Below are positions 50,782 through 59,467 of a stretch of 64,000 bases of DNA, piece by piece. Every line of letters starts with the position of its first letter. Position 1 is the first letter of the stretch. Location: contig CALCHM010000127.1 in assembly GCA_937901345.1 (NCBI GenBank), positions 5,229-69,228 on the forward strand, in the 5' to 3' direction. Origin of the DNA: an uncultured Prevotella sp. Its GTDB lineage: Bacteria; Bacteroidota; Bacteroidia; Bacteroidales; Bacteroidaceae. The notes below the pieces were generated by a model. It was given only the letters and a program-made list of their open reading frames with translations, made no database searches and had not been told where the DNA came from. The position numbers were made by a program, and so were the translations under genes.

Positions 50782-53700
50782 ATGGCTAAAGTATTCAGAT
50801 TATATAAAGGTAATAATAATATTCAGGATTGGGGAACATCTGTACAATATGGAGAACATGCTATTAGCCAGATTGAAGACCCAAATGCTGCAGATGTTAA
50901 GAAAGAGATAACATCTATACCATCTCCTTTTGCACGTATTGACCTCGTGAAAAATGCATATAAAGAGGTTGTAAAATCAGGTAATCTCCATGGTAATACC
51001 ATCTTTCACAAGATGGTTTCAGACTCTTTAGACATTGCCCAGATTTTCTTTAATCTCCCAAAATTGCAAGATAAAGTTAAGGTGTTAGTATGGGATGTCA
51101 AGCAAGAAATAGACAAACTTTGCAATAGTTCTTCAAGAGAACAAAGGCGTGTTGGTGAAACTCTTGACATGTTCCTTAAACAAGATGCACAGAGTTACAA
51201 CTTTGAGCATTTAAACTGTGTATATCTGCTCCATTATTTTGGTCAACATAGAAAGACACAGTTGGACATTATTGGTGCGACTTCTCCGGCAACTTTATTT
51301 TTCAGTTCAGCCAACGATTTTACTTATCTATCAGAGGATATTCGATTTGGTAAGGACAAAGTCTTTGACAATGAATTTGCTTCGCTTGACCAGCGAGAAG
51401 ACAAGTTCATTGTGTTCTATTATGCCTATCGTAGTGCTTTCCACAACTTTGCACGCTTATTCCCAGAAGTGAACTCTTACATGGATTTGGTTTATAAGCA
51501 GGGTTTGACACCTGACCAAAAGGATAAGGTTGATGCACTTACTATAAATTCTATCAATGAATATCCCGAATTACTCATTAATCCAAATAAGGTAGAGATA
51601 AATGGTGTATGCTATCGTCAGTGTCCAGATAATGCCATTGTGAAGAGTGGATTTGAGATTAAGTCAGATATTGCTACAGATGAGAAGAAACCTCTGGTAT
51701 TGCCAATAGAATCAGGCACTGTCTATTCAGATATATTCTATGTTTCAGATAATTGGGAAAGCACAAGTAAGGCTCCTTATTATGACAACAGACCGTTGGA
51801 TGAAAGGCGCCTACCTAAAGCAAATGACACTTATCCATATTTAACAATTAGTGATTTCCTTGAAGACGTACTCATACGCGTGCCCAAAATCAATGCGAAT
51901 GAGGACGCTTTCTTCTGTAAATTTGCCAACGATGATTCATATAGTTACCTTTTACCCTTAAAACCGACATTCTTTAGGTATTTTACTTTGCAGCAAGTTC
52001 AAGGTAAGGTAGGGGGCAAGAGTATGATTGAAATAGAAGAGGTTCTGACAGGTAACATAAAAGTCACACTACGCATACCTATTCAGAACAATCGGGTAAT
52101 AGAATACACGCGTAACTATATTGAACATGGTGAGATTCGTCCTAATGAGAACAAAGGCGCTCTCGTTGAGAAGAATTTTGCTATAGGATTGTTCTCGAAC
52201 GTAAAATTTGAAGATGAAAAACAGGCTTACTATCGTGCTTACATAATAAGTGAATTTGAGGAGAATGATGATTATAACTTATCTTTCGTTAAGGGTACAA
52301 TTTCTATAAGTGTTAGTGACCCTGTTGTGCGTAATAGTTCAGATGATCGTTACTATAGTTATAAAACATATGTCCTCGAACAGCAAACCTTTGATTATAT
52401 CAGGGTAGAGTCAGATGGATACTATGGTGTCTTGATTCCTATCATGCAGAAGAAGAACGGTTCAGATAAGTTTACGTTTGCTATAGACTTTGGTACTACC
52501 AACTCCCATATTGAATATAATATTAATGACGGAACTTCTGAACCATTCAATGTAACAAGTAATGATAATATCTTGAAATTATGGGGTAAAGTTGATAATC
52601 AGTCAAAATATATTCTTGGTTATGATGTCATACCAGATACAATAGGAAATGATTCGTTGTACAAATTCCCAATGCGCACAGCTCTATGTATGTCATCAGA
52701 TACGAATTGGAATAAAGCGGTCTATCCACTTGGACATACCAACATACCTTTCCCATATGAAAAGAAACGTGGGTATGCATACGATCGTGTTGTGACTGAT
52801 TTAAAATGGTCAAATGATCCCGATAACATTAAGAGAATCAAGAGTTACATTGAATCACTCTTCATGATGCTTCGTACGAAAGTGCTTTTGAATAATGGTA
52901 ACCTTGCTAAGACGAAGATTGTTTGGTTTTATCCTATCAGCATGGTAGAAAACCGATACAACAATTTTAGTGATGTCTGGACAAAAGCATATGAAAAGTA
53001 TTTTGGAGGGGATAAAGGTAATGTCATTCCTATGACTGAATCAGTTGCACCATATGAACATTATCGCAACTCAGAAGCAAGCGTAGGCAACATTGTCACT
53101 ATTGATATTGGTGGCGGAACAACAGATATCGTTCTTGCTAATAATGGTGAGGTGAATAATATAACATCTTTCCACTTTGCTGCAGATTCAATATTTGGTG
53201 ACCCGTATGTTACCAATAGGAGTTCTGCATCAGTGAATAAACTCCTTGTTCAGTATGAAAATGTAATCAAAAGCGTACTTGAAGATAACTCTTTAAGTGA
53301 CTTGGAAGATATATTTGAACAAAACATAAAAAGTAAAATATCTAGTAATATTGCATCTTTTTTATTCTCCTTGAAGGACAATACAGAAATACAAGAAAAA
53401 CGATTGGTGGATAATATAGATTTCAACACAATGTTACAGCGTGACACCAATTACAAAATTGTGTTCGTAATGTTCTATTCAGCCATTATCTATCATCTTG
53501 CTAAAATTATGAAGGCAAAGGGAGAAGTAATGCCCCGTCACATTGCATTCAGTGGCAACGGTTCGAAAGTTATTCGTGTTCTTACTTCAAGTAATACAAC
53601 TCTTGAAAAGTTTACGAAAAAAATCTTTGAGAAAGTATATGGCCAAGATTACACTTCTGATGGATTGACAATACTCCAAAATGTAGATAATCCAAAGGAA

Positions 53701-54135
53701 GTTACTTGTAAGGGAGGCCTGGCAAAATCCATAAAGCAGAGTTATGAGGATATTTCAACAACAAAAATTGTCTATAAGTCAGTTAATGATGGTAAGTCGG
53801 AGTTTGTGGGCAAAGAGAAATATGCAGATATCAATGATGCTTACTTGGACAAAGTTGTTGATGAGGTTAAAACATTTATCAATTTTGTGTTTGAACTCAA
53901 TAATGACTTCTCATTCAAAAACAACTTTGACTCGGCGGAACCCTCAATGAACATAGCCAAGGAAGAGTGCATGCGTGATTTGCTGACTTATACGAAAAAC
54001 GGTCTTGAAAACAAAAAGAAAGAGGTTTCTGACAATGATGTTATCGAAGAAACTTTGTTCTTCTATCCTCTGAGCGGTATGTTAAATGCCTTGATTAGCG
54101 CAATTTATAAAAAGAACAATTCAACAACAAGATAA
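50782..54135 (+). CDS. Operon gene 4: giant Hsp70/actin-fold ATPase
   Basis: 1117 residues. The C-terminal half is an actin/Hsp70-type ATPase. Phosphate loop 1 is FAIDFGTTNSHIEY (about 566-579), phosphate loop 2 is VTIDIGGGTTDIVLANNGEV (about 773-792), and the adenosine motif is IAFSGNGSKVIRVL (about 920-933). The N-terminal 560 residues form a large region without recognised domain, probably for partner or substrate binding, and no DnaK-type C-terminal peptide domain follows. There is no signal or membrane segment. It starts 4 nt after the tubulin-like gene. Having both actin-like and tubulin-like NTPases in one operon is unusual. Confidence 0.85.
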   Translation: MAKVFRLYKGNNNIQDWGTSVQYGEHAISQIEDPNAADVKKEITSIPSPFARIDLVKNAYKEVVKSGNLHGNTIFHKMVSDSLDIAQIFFNLPKLQDKVKVLVWDVKQEIDKLCNSSSREQRRVGETLDMFLKQDAQSYNFEHLNCVYLLHYFGQHRKTQLDIIGATSPATLFFSSANDFTYLSEDIRFGKDKVFDNEFASLDQREDKFIVFYYAYRSAFHNFARLFPEVNSYMDLVYKQGLTPDQKDKVDALTINSINEYPELLINPNKVEINGVCYRQCPDNAIVKSGFEIKSDIATDEKKPLVLPIESGTVYSDIFYVSDNWESTSKAPYYDNRPLDERRLPKANDTYPYLTISDFLEDVLIRVPKINANEDAFFCKFANDDSYSYLLPLKPTFFRYFTLQQVQGKVGGKSMIEIEEVLTGNIKVTLRIPIQNNRVIEYTRNYIEHGEIRPNENKGALVEKNFAIGLFSNVKFEDEKQAYYRAYIISEFEENDDYNLSFVKGTISISVSDPVVRNSSDDRYYSYKTYVLEQQTFDYIRVESDGYYGVLIPIMQKKNGSDKFTFAIDFGTTNSHIEYNINDGTSEPFNVTSNDNILKLWGKVDNQSKYILGYDVIPDTIGNDSLYKFPMRTALCMSSDTNWNKAVYPLGHTNIPFPYEKKRGYAYDRVVTDLKWSNDPDNIKRIKSYIESLFMMLRTKVLLNNGNLAKTKIVWFYPISMVENRYNNFSDVWTKAYEKYFGGDKGNVIPMTESVAPYEHYRNSEASVGNIVTIDIGGGTTDIVLANNGEVNNITSFHFAADSIFGDPYVTNRSSASVNKLLVQYENVIKSVLEDNSLSDLEDIFEQNIKSKISSNIASFLFSLKDNTEIQEKRLVDNIDFNTMLQRDTNYKIVFVMFYSAIIYHLAKIMKAKGEVMPRHIAFSGNGSKVIRVLTSSNTTLEKFTKKIFEKVYGQDYTSDGLTILQNVDNPKEVTCKGGLAKSIKQSYEDISTTKIVYKSVNDGKSEFVGKEKYADINDAYLDKVVDEVKTFINFVFELNNDFSFKNNFDSAEPSMNIAKEECMRDLLTYTKNGLENKKKEVSDNDVIEETLFFYPLSGMLNALISAIYKKNNSTTR

Positions 54136-54141
54136 AGAAAT

Positions 54142-54795
54142 ATGCAGGATTTTTTTAAGGAATATTCGCTCGTTATAATAATAAGTCTATCTGTCTTATC
54201 TCTGATATTGCTTGTTGTCATTCTTGTTGACCAACTTTATATAAAGAAACGTTTATATGAAAAAATAAGGGAGCAAGAGGACAAAATTCTCAAATGGAAT
54301 GCGTGGTATCATCAAACTGCAAAACAAAAAAATGTTGCAAAAAAAGATACGGTTCAACAAGCAAAAGTAACTCAATCTTTAGGAAATAAAACAAACCTTC
54401 AGGGAACTTTAAATAATAGAATTCAGACAGTGGAGACTTCTACAGTTTCCTTAACTAATAGTTGCGTTGATTCTTCAAACTCAGTCGTCGCTACAGCACA
54501 GAAACCACAAGCGCACACTTATCATTATCTTCAAGAAGCTAATCGTGGAAGATTTATGAAACTATTGCCATCATCAGACAAATGCTTCTTTAGAACTTGG
54601 GAAGATGATGGAGGACGCAAGTTTGAGTTTTGCGGTAATGTTGAAAAGGCTCTTGCTAATATCAATGCCATATTTGATGATGTATGCGAAATAGAAGGAA
54701 AACGAAGTGGAGCAACAGTAATAGAGAATATTAGCGCTGGGATATTAGACGCTGAATTAAAGATTATAACTAAAGCAAAAATTAGATTGAAGTAA
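54142..54795 (+). CDS. Operon gene 5: single-pass membrane protein
   Basis: This 217-residue protein of unknown family has an N-terminal membrane helix at residues 9-29 (LVIIISLSVLSLILLVVILV). A short coiled-coil and Gln/Thr/Ser-rich linker follows. A compact C-terminal domain (about 130-217) contains CFFRTWEDDGGRKFEFCGNV and ENISAGILDAELKIITKAKI. It starts 6 nt after the ATPase gene and ends 1 nt before the MotA-like gene. Its topology suggests an adaptor between cytoplasmic NTPases and the motor pair (inference). Confidence 0.75.
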   Translation: MQDFFKEYSLVIIISLSVLSLILLVVILVDQLYIKKRLYEKIREQEDKILKWNAWYHQTAKQKNVAKKDTVQQAKVTQSLGNKTNLQGTLNNRIQTVETSTVSLTNSCVDSSNSVVATAQKPQAHTYHYLQEANRGRFMKLLPSSDKCFFRTWEDDGGRKFEFCGNVEKALANINAIFDDVCEIEGKRSGATVIENISAGILDAELKIITKAKIRLK

Positions 54796-54796
54796 G

Positions 54797-56302
54797 ATGG
54801 GATATATATTATCAATCATTTTCGTTCTCTGCTTTGCTGCATGGGAACTTCGCCAATTTAAAAAGGCAAAAATACTAACGATGCTGTATAAGAATATTTT
54901 TCCAAACAGCACCGAACAAATAGAATTCGACAGAGAAAACCTCCGTATTAATTCGACTCATCAATCAGAACTCTTTCAAGTCATGGTTAAAACTCTTAAT
55001 AGATACTTGGGAGAAAACTCAGATCAAGTAAGTGATTATCATTTGATGAAAGATGTTATAGACCGTAATAGAGATGTAGCGGAATCTGAAATCGAAACGA
55101 TAATTCCATTTCCTCAGTATATTGGACTTATTGGAACAATGATTGGTATCTGCTATGGTGTTTGCGTGTTAGTCATTGGCGATGGTCTTAAGAATCTCAT
55201 GTCTGGTGAAGTGAATGCATTGGAAAATAGCGGTGTAACTGAATTATTGGGAGGTGTGGGTATTGCGGTGTTAACAAGTATTATAGGACTTGGATTAACG
55301 ATGCTGAGTTCACATAATTTTAAAGAAGCTAAGCGCATTGTCGAACAAAATGAGAATGCTTTCCTTGGATGGATTCAAGCGGAAATGTTACCCAATTTGT
55401 CTACAGACATGACTTCTACGCTGGTTAGAATGACAAATAACCTTCGTAACTTTAACGACACGTTCTCTGCTAACACCGCAAAATTAGATCGTACTTTGGC
55501 AAAAGTAAATGAATCTTATTCGGGACAAGCAAAAGTGCTTGAGGCAATAGAAAGAGTGGACATCAATAAAGTGGCCAAAGCAAATGTGCTCGTTTATGAA
55601 AAACTCAAAGATTGTACAAATGAAATTGGTTTGATTGGAGAATCTTTAAAGTCGTCAAGGCAATATTTACAAGAGGTGCGTGAACTTACTGAGAAACTCG
55701 ATAGTATGGACGAGAGGACTAAAACCTGGGAAAAAATGGCCAAGTTCTTTGAAAAGGAAATCCGTGAAATCGAAAGTAGGAAAGCCGCTATCTCAGAAGT
55801 CGTTGGTGGTGTGGATGAAACTCTTAAACAGTCTCTTGAACATTTAGGTCTAACAGCTAAAACAAAATCAGCACAAATTACAGAAAAAATTGTTGAAGAA
55901 AATACAAAATTGGATACAGCTCTAATTCAACAAGAAACATTGCTCAACAAAAAACTTGGAGAAATGTCTGATGCTATTGATAAGCGTAATAAAAGACTCT
56001 CCGATGTTTTCACTTCTCTTGAACAACTTACAAAAACTTTACCTGCAGAGATGCAAAGATACACTCGTGAATTAACGAATCTATCCGACATCAAAAAAGG
56101 TATTGCAGATTTGGAGAAGGCTGTCATTCAAAGTGCAAAGAACCATGTAGTAACTAAGGAGGGAGTCGTTGTAACTCCTCCTTCACCAAAGATGCCTTTT
56201 ATGCTTAAGATTGCAATTTATATTATTGCACTCTATAGCTTGATTATGATTATTAAGGAAATGTATCCCATTGTTACGGAACTTATTTCAACGTATCTAT
56301 AA
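54797..56302 (+). CDS. Operon gene 6: MotA/ExbB-like motor protein with long coiled-coil tail
   Basis: 501 residues. An N-terminal hydrophobic helix (YILSIIFVLCFAAWELRQF) is followed by the MotA/TolQ/ExbB core: YIGLIGTMIGICYGVCVLVI (about 99-118) and LLGGVGIAVLTSIIGLGLTM (about 151-170), which carry the conserved Gly/Thr pattern of proton-channel helices. About 280 residues of predicted coiled coil follow (VNESYSGQAKVLEAIERVDI, AISEVVGGVDETLKQSLEHL and similar). A C-terminal hydrophobic helix closes the protein (IAIYIIALYSLIMIIKEM). The layout recalls ZorA of Zorya, which has a long cytoplasmic tail, but the C-terminal membrane helix is extra. Its stop overlaps the next start. Confidence 0.85.
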   Translation: MGYILSIIFVLCFAAWELRQFKKAKILTMLYKNIFPNSTEQIEFDRENLRINSTHQSELFQVMVKTLNRYLGENSDQVSDYHLMKDVIDRNRDVAESEIETIIPFPQYIGLIGTMIGICYGVCVLVIGDGLKNLMSGEVNALENSGVTELLGGVGIAVLTSIIGLGLTMLSSHNFKEAKRIVEQNENAFLGWIQAEMLPNLSTDMTSTLVRMTNNLRNFNDTFSANTAKLDRTLAKVNESYSGQAKVLEAIERVDINKVAKANVLVYEKLKDCTNEIGLIGESLKSSRQYLQEVRELTEKLDSMDERTKTWEKMAKFFEKEIREIESRKAAISEVVGGVDETLKQSLEHLGLTAKTKSAQITEKIVEENTKLDTALIQQETLLNKKLGEMSDAIDKRNKRLSDVFTSLEQLTKTLPAEMQRYTRELTNLSDIKKGIADLEKAVIQSAKNHVVTKEGVVVTPPSPKMPFMLKIAIYIIALYSLIMIIKEMYPIVTELISTYL

Positions 56303-56988
56303 TGAAAAAATCTGGTTCACACTTTTGGCCAAGTTACTCTGACCTCATGACTAATTTATTCTTTGTTATGCTGGTTATGTTTGTACTCACTATCGTTTCT
56401 CTTTGCAATTCTTTATTAGAAGCAGAGCGTTTGCGTAGACTTTCAGACGAACAGTTAGCTAAAATTCAGCAAATTCAAGAAGCAGTTAATCAATTACCAA
56501 CTGATTACTTTGAGGAAGATTCTACAAACAAAAGATGGGTCTTAAAAAACTCTTACTCACCAAAATTTGGCGTTTCCGATGATGATATTGCAGCTTTAAA
56601 CGACACAAGTAGTCTTGTTACTGTAGGTAATTCTTTGATGCATTTAATTGACAAACTGAATATAATGAAGAATGACTCAAAGTATAAAGATATGGACATA
56701 ACCTATCTTGTAGTCATTGAGGGGATGGCTTCCAAAGATAATTATTACGACAACGATGCACTGAGTTATAAGCGAGCATTGAGTCTTTACTACTTATGGA
56801 AACGTAATGGTATTTCTTTTGAAAAGTCCCAATGCGAAGTTCAAGTTTCAGGTAGCGGTATACGTGGGCGCGGACGATTTAATTCAGATGGGCGACATCC
56901 AAAAGATGAAGTTAAAAACCAACGCATTATGATCCAGATTGTACCTAAAATTGGACACCTTAGCAAAACATCGCTATCTAATGATTAA
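56302..56988 (+). CDS. Operon gene 7: MotB/OmpA-like partner (ZorB-like)
   Basis: 228 residues. The N-terminus has FWPSYSDLMTNLFFVMLVMF, in which SDLMT carries the Asp typical of MotB/ZorB proton-conducting helices. The exported C-terminal part is OmpA/MotB-like (about 120-228), with YLVVIEGMASKDNYYDNDAL, SYKRALSLYYLWKRNGI and a closing DEVKNQRIMIQIVP, the NxR-type peptidoglycan-binding ending. It forms the stator-like pair with gene 6; the genes overlap by 1 bp (taatg). A hairpin terminator follows at 57037. No ZorC/ZorD-type helicase or nuclease accompanies it. Confidence 0.87.
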   Translation: MKKSGSHFWPSYSDLMTNLFFVMLVMFVLTIVSLCNSLLEAERLRRLSDEQLAKIQQIQEAVNQLPTDYFEEDSTNKRWVLKNSYSPKFGVSDDDIAALNDTSSLVTVGNSLMHLIDKLNIMKNDSKYKDMDITYLVVIEGMASKDNYYDNDALSYKRALSLYYLWKRNGISFEKSQCEVQVSGSGIRGRGRFNSDGRHPKDEVKNQRIMIQIVPKIGHLSKTSLSND

Positions 56989-57036
56989 AATTGGTTAATT
57001 ATTAACTCATAGAGAAAATTTATTACAAGGAACTAT

Positions 57037-57072
57037 AAAAAAGAAATTCAGCACAACTGAATTTCTTTTTTT
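57037..57072 (+). terminator. Terminator of the seven-gene operon
   Basis: aaaaaagaaattcag pairs with ctgaatttcttttttt around a 5-nt loop, a near-perfect 15-bp intrinsic terminator 49 nt after the last stop. Confidence 0.93.
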
Positions 57073-57525
57073 ATCGAACGAATATGAATTAACGATTTTT
57101 ATAGTGTTAAATTCTTCATTAACGTGAGTTCGATATAAGGATTACCCAAGTATTCGACTTTTGTCTATAATTTCAATGTTCATTGATGGTTCCTTTGGCA
57201 AAAAATGTACGCAATAAGTCCCGCCATGAGATTCGTAGCAAAATTATCTACAGAACGATGGAATGCTAATTTTCATAACAGAAACGACAAGTATCGTAAC
57301 CATAGTTTCGGTAATGGTGGTTACGATTCTTTCAAAACAACTTGTAAAGCTTTTCATTTAAAATGAGAACGAGTTTGATTCCTATCGCGATTCTTATTGT
57401 ATCTACTTCAGACGTACTACACCATGGTTGTTGTTGCGACACCGCGAACCATAATCCCATTGTTAAAAATCACGTTCCGCATGGACTTTCTCATTTCTCA
57501 TTTCCCATTTCTCATTTCTTTATTG
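57073..57525. other. Intergenic region with short inverted words
   Basis: tcgtaaccatagtttcggta and tggttacgattctt contain inverted gtaacc/ggttac words. There is no supported gene. A pyrimidine-rich catttctcatttcc run precedes the next promoter. Confidence 0.45.
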
Positions 57526-57533
57526 TACCTTTG
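57526..57533 (+). promoter_or_regulatory. -7 box for the DUF4468 gene
   Basis: TACCTTTG is an exact TAnnTTTG match 37 nt before the ATG. The -33 region is pyrimidine-rich (catttccc), without a clear TTTG. Confidence 0.55.
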
Positions 57534-57569
57534 TCCCGAAAGTAATTACAATAAAAACCTTATCCTGTT

Positions 57570-58202
57570 ATGAAGAAAATTGCATTTCTCCTCATGATGT
57601 TGCTCCCCTTTGGTGTGAGTGCGCAGAAGCAACAAGATGATATGAGTAAATACCTTGCTGGTGCTGTTCCTACACAAAATGGCATCGTGATATTTGAAAA
57701 ATCGTTTGAAGTTCCAGATAAGAGCAAAGCTGAAATCTATGACGGGTTGAAGACTTATTTCGCTGAAAACATCCTTCAGGGAGAAAATGTATTGCCACAA
57801 ACGCGCATACAAGAGGAACAACCTGAAGCGGGCATTATGGCTATTGCTGTTGAGGAGTATCTTTATTTCAAGCGTAAACCTCTTGTAACTGATGGCACAC
57901 GTTTCTACTACCAACTTATTGCTCAAGTTGAGGACGGAAAGTTTACTATCTCCATGCGTCGCCTACGCTATATTTATGATTTGACGGAAACACCCTCTAC
58001 GGAAGCGCATCCTGACGTGTGCTTCTCTGCAGAAAAGTGGATTACCGACGCTGAAGCGCTCAATAAGAAGCAAACCAAACTCCTCAAGGTGCCTGGAAAA
58101 TTCCGCCGCTTCACCATCGACCGTAAGGATGGAATCTTCAATGGTGCCGCAAAGGCTGTGGGCGCAAAGCGCAAGGTGAAATTGGTGGAAGTTTACGAAT
58201 AA
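57570..58202 (+). CDS. Secreted DUF4468 (TBP-like fold) protein
   Basis: This 210-residue exported protein of unknown function has a signal peptide (MKKIAFLLMMLLPFGVSAQ). The domain contains GIVIFEKSFEVPDKSKAEIY, AVEEYLYFKRKPLVTDGTRF, YYQLIAQVEDGKFTISMRRL and RYIYDL, a pattern of the Bacteroidales DUF4468 family with a TATA-binding-protein-like fold. The C-terminal 60 residues are basic. It is monocistronic with its own promoter. Such proteins are predicted to be periplasmic or outer-membrane associated. Confidence 0.82.
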   Translation: MKKIAFLLMMLLPFGVSAQKQQDDMSKYLAGAVPTQNGIVIFEKSFEVPDKSKAEIYDGLKTYFAENILQGENVLPQTRIQEEQPEAGIMAIAVEEYLYFKRKPLVTDGTRFYYQLIAQVEDGKFTISMRRLRYIYDLTETPSTEAHPDVCFSAEKWITDAEALNKKQTKLLKVPGKFRRFTIDRKDGIFNGAAKAVGAKRKVKLVEVYE

Positions 58203-58466
58203 ACTCATACTTATATATAAAAGGTGTGTCAAGGCAAACGTTTTGGCAGACCTTTTTTTGGGTTTGCGTTCTCACGCTCCGCAGACTTTCGCAGAAAAGT
58301 TATACAATCATTTTGTTACTTTGGATATGTTGAATTCTCTTTGAAATAAAGTCATCGGGAGCTTAGCACAAGCGAAGCGTGTGCGATTCTGCAAATTATA
58401 AAAACAAGTTAATCACTAAAGACTTCTGCGATTGTCAGAGAAGTCTGCATGTAAAACTCACCTACC

Positions 58467-58949
58467 ATGAAAGAACAAACACTTTGTCTTCACTATAAGA
58501 CGTGTGACTACGACGAACTCACTGATGCCGATCGTCGTCTTATTGATAGCGCTAAAGCAGCATGTAGTTCAGCGTATGCTCCCTATTCTAAATTCCAAGT
58601 AGGGGCCGCGGTGTTGTTGGCTAATGGCGAAATAATTTGTGGAAGCAATCAAGAGAATGCTGCTTACCCCAGCGGTATATGTGCAGAACGTTGTGCTGTC
58701 TTCTACGCAAACTCCCGTTATCCAGATAGTGCCGTTGTTGCATTAGCCATAGCAGCCTCTAACAAACCTGGAGAATTTCTCTCTACTCCCATCACTCCTT
58801 GTGGCGCATGTCGTCAAGTATTACTCGAGACGCAACGCCGCTTCAATACTCCTATGCGCATCTTACTCTACGGAACTTCCCAAGTGCTCGCATTCGATTC
58901 GATAAATACGCTTCTCCCTTTTCAGTTTACGGGCGAGGATATGAAGTGA
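58467..58949 (+). CDS. cdd: Cytidine deaminase
   Basis: This pyrimidine-salvage enzyme deaminates cytidine and deoxycytidine. The zinc site is complete: NAAYPSGICAERCAVFYA has the Cys ligand and catalytic Glu, and TPCGACRQVLLE has the second and third Cys ligands. YAPYSKFQVGAAVL and ANGEIICGSNQE bind the nucleoside. At 160 residues it is the short homotetrameric type, with a longer N-terminus than B. subtilis Cdd. It is monocistronic, between DUF4468 and mobile-element sequence. Confidence 0.94.
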   Translation: MKEQTLCLHYKTCDYDELTDADRRLIDSAKAACSSAYAPYSKFQVGAAVLLANGEIICGSNQENAAYPSGICAERCAVFYANSRYPDSAVVALAIAASNKPGEFLSTPITPCGACRQVLLETQRRFNTPMRILLYGTSQVLAFDSINTLLPFQFTGEDMK

Positions 58950-58977
58950 ATATAAGATATACTTGATTGTTTTGTTA

Positions 58978-59275
58978 GGCAATGATATAGCAGTTGACCC
59001 CAATTAGAATTTTGTACTTTAAATGACGCTGAAGGCGTCACCGCTCAGTAACCGGGGCGTGCGCCTTTGCGTACCCCCGGTACTGAATACGCGAGAATCG
59101 CACCCTGAAGGGGTGCCCGAGGAGGCAGGATATGTAGGGTGATGGGGCACTCCTTCAGAGTGCGTTCATTGGGATGCGCCAACCGTGGGTACTCGCTTTG
59201 CTCGCACCCGCGGTTACTGAGCGGAGACGCCTTCAGCGTCTATAGCACGCTTGGGTCAACTGCTATATCATTTCC
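58978..59275. mobile_element. MITE-like element, copy 4, different cargo
   Basis: The same termini as copies 1-3 are present (left ggcaatgatatagcagttga, right tcaactgctatatcatttcc, 20 of 23 matching as inverted repeat). The 250-bp interior is unrelated to theirs. It consists of other inverted words (gacgctgaaggcgtc with gacgccttcagcgtc; gctcagtaaccg with cggttactgagc; ccctgaaggggtgc with gcactccttcag). The REP-like copy C starts 12 bp after its right end. Noncoding. Confidence 0.8.
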
Positions 59276-59286
59276 TAAACAAAACA

Positions 59287-59449
59287 AGAGGGTGTGTCGA
59301 AATGCAAAATTTCGGCACACCCTCTTAAGTCGTGTAAGAGTGAGTAAAATGCAAGGCGCTGAAATGGAGGATGAAGGGAGTGTACTGAAGTACATGACCA
59401 AATCCGAAATTGAGGAGCAACGCAGCAGTTTGCTCATTATGACACAACG
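59287..59449 (+). repeat. REP-like 163-bp repeat, copy C
   Basis: Nearly identical to copies A and B. The leading agagggtgtg/cacaccctct stem has an inner tcgaaa/tttcg stem. The short frame SKMQGAEMEDEGSVLKYMTK is intact, as in copy A. It lies between MITE copy 4 and the 3' end of dnaA, where it may act as a terminator region. Confidence 0.9.
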
Positions 59450-59467
59450 CCCTTGTGTATATAGTTA

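Noticed and set aside
47603..56988. Calling the operon simply Zorya
   Set aside because: Only the MotA/MotB-like pair matches the Zorya theme. ZorC, ZorD or ZorE-type proteins are absent, and tubulin-like, Hsp70-like and vWA proteins are present instead.
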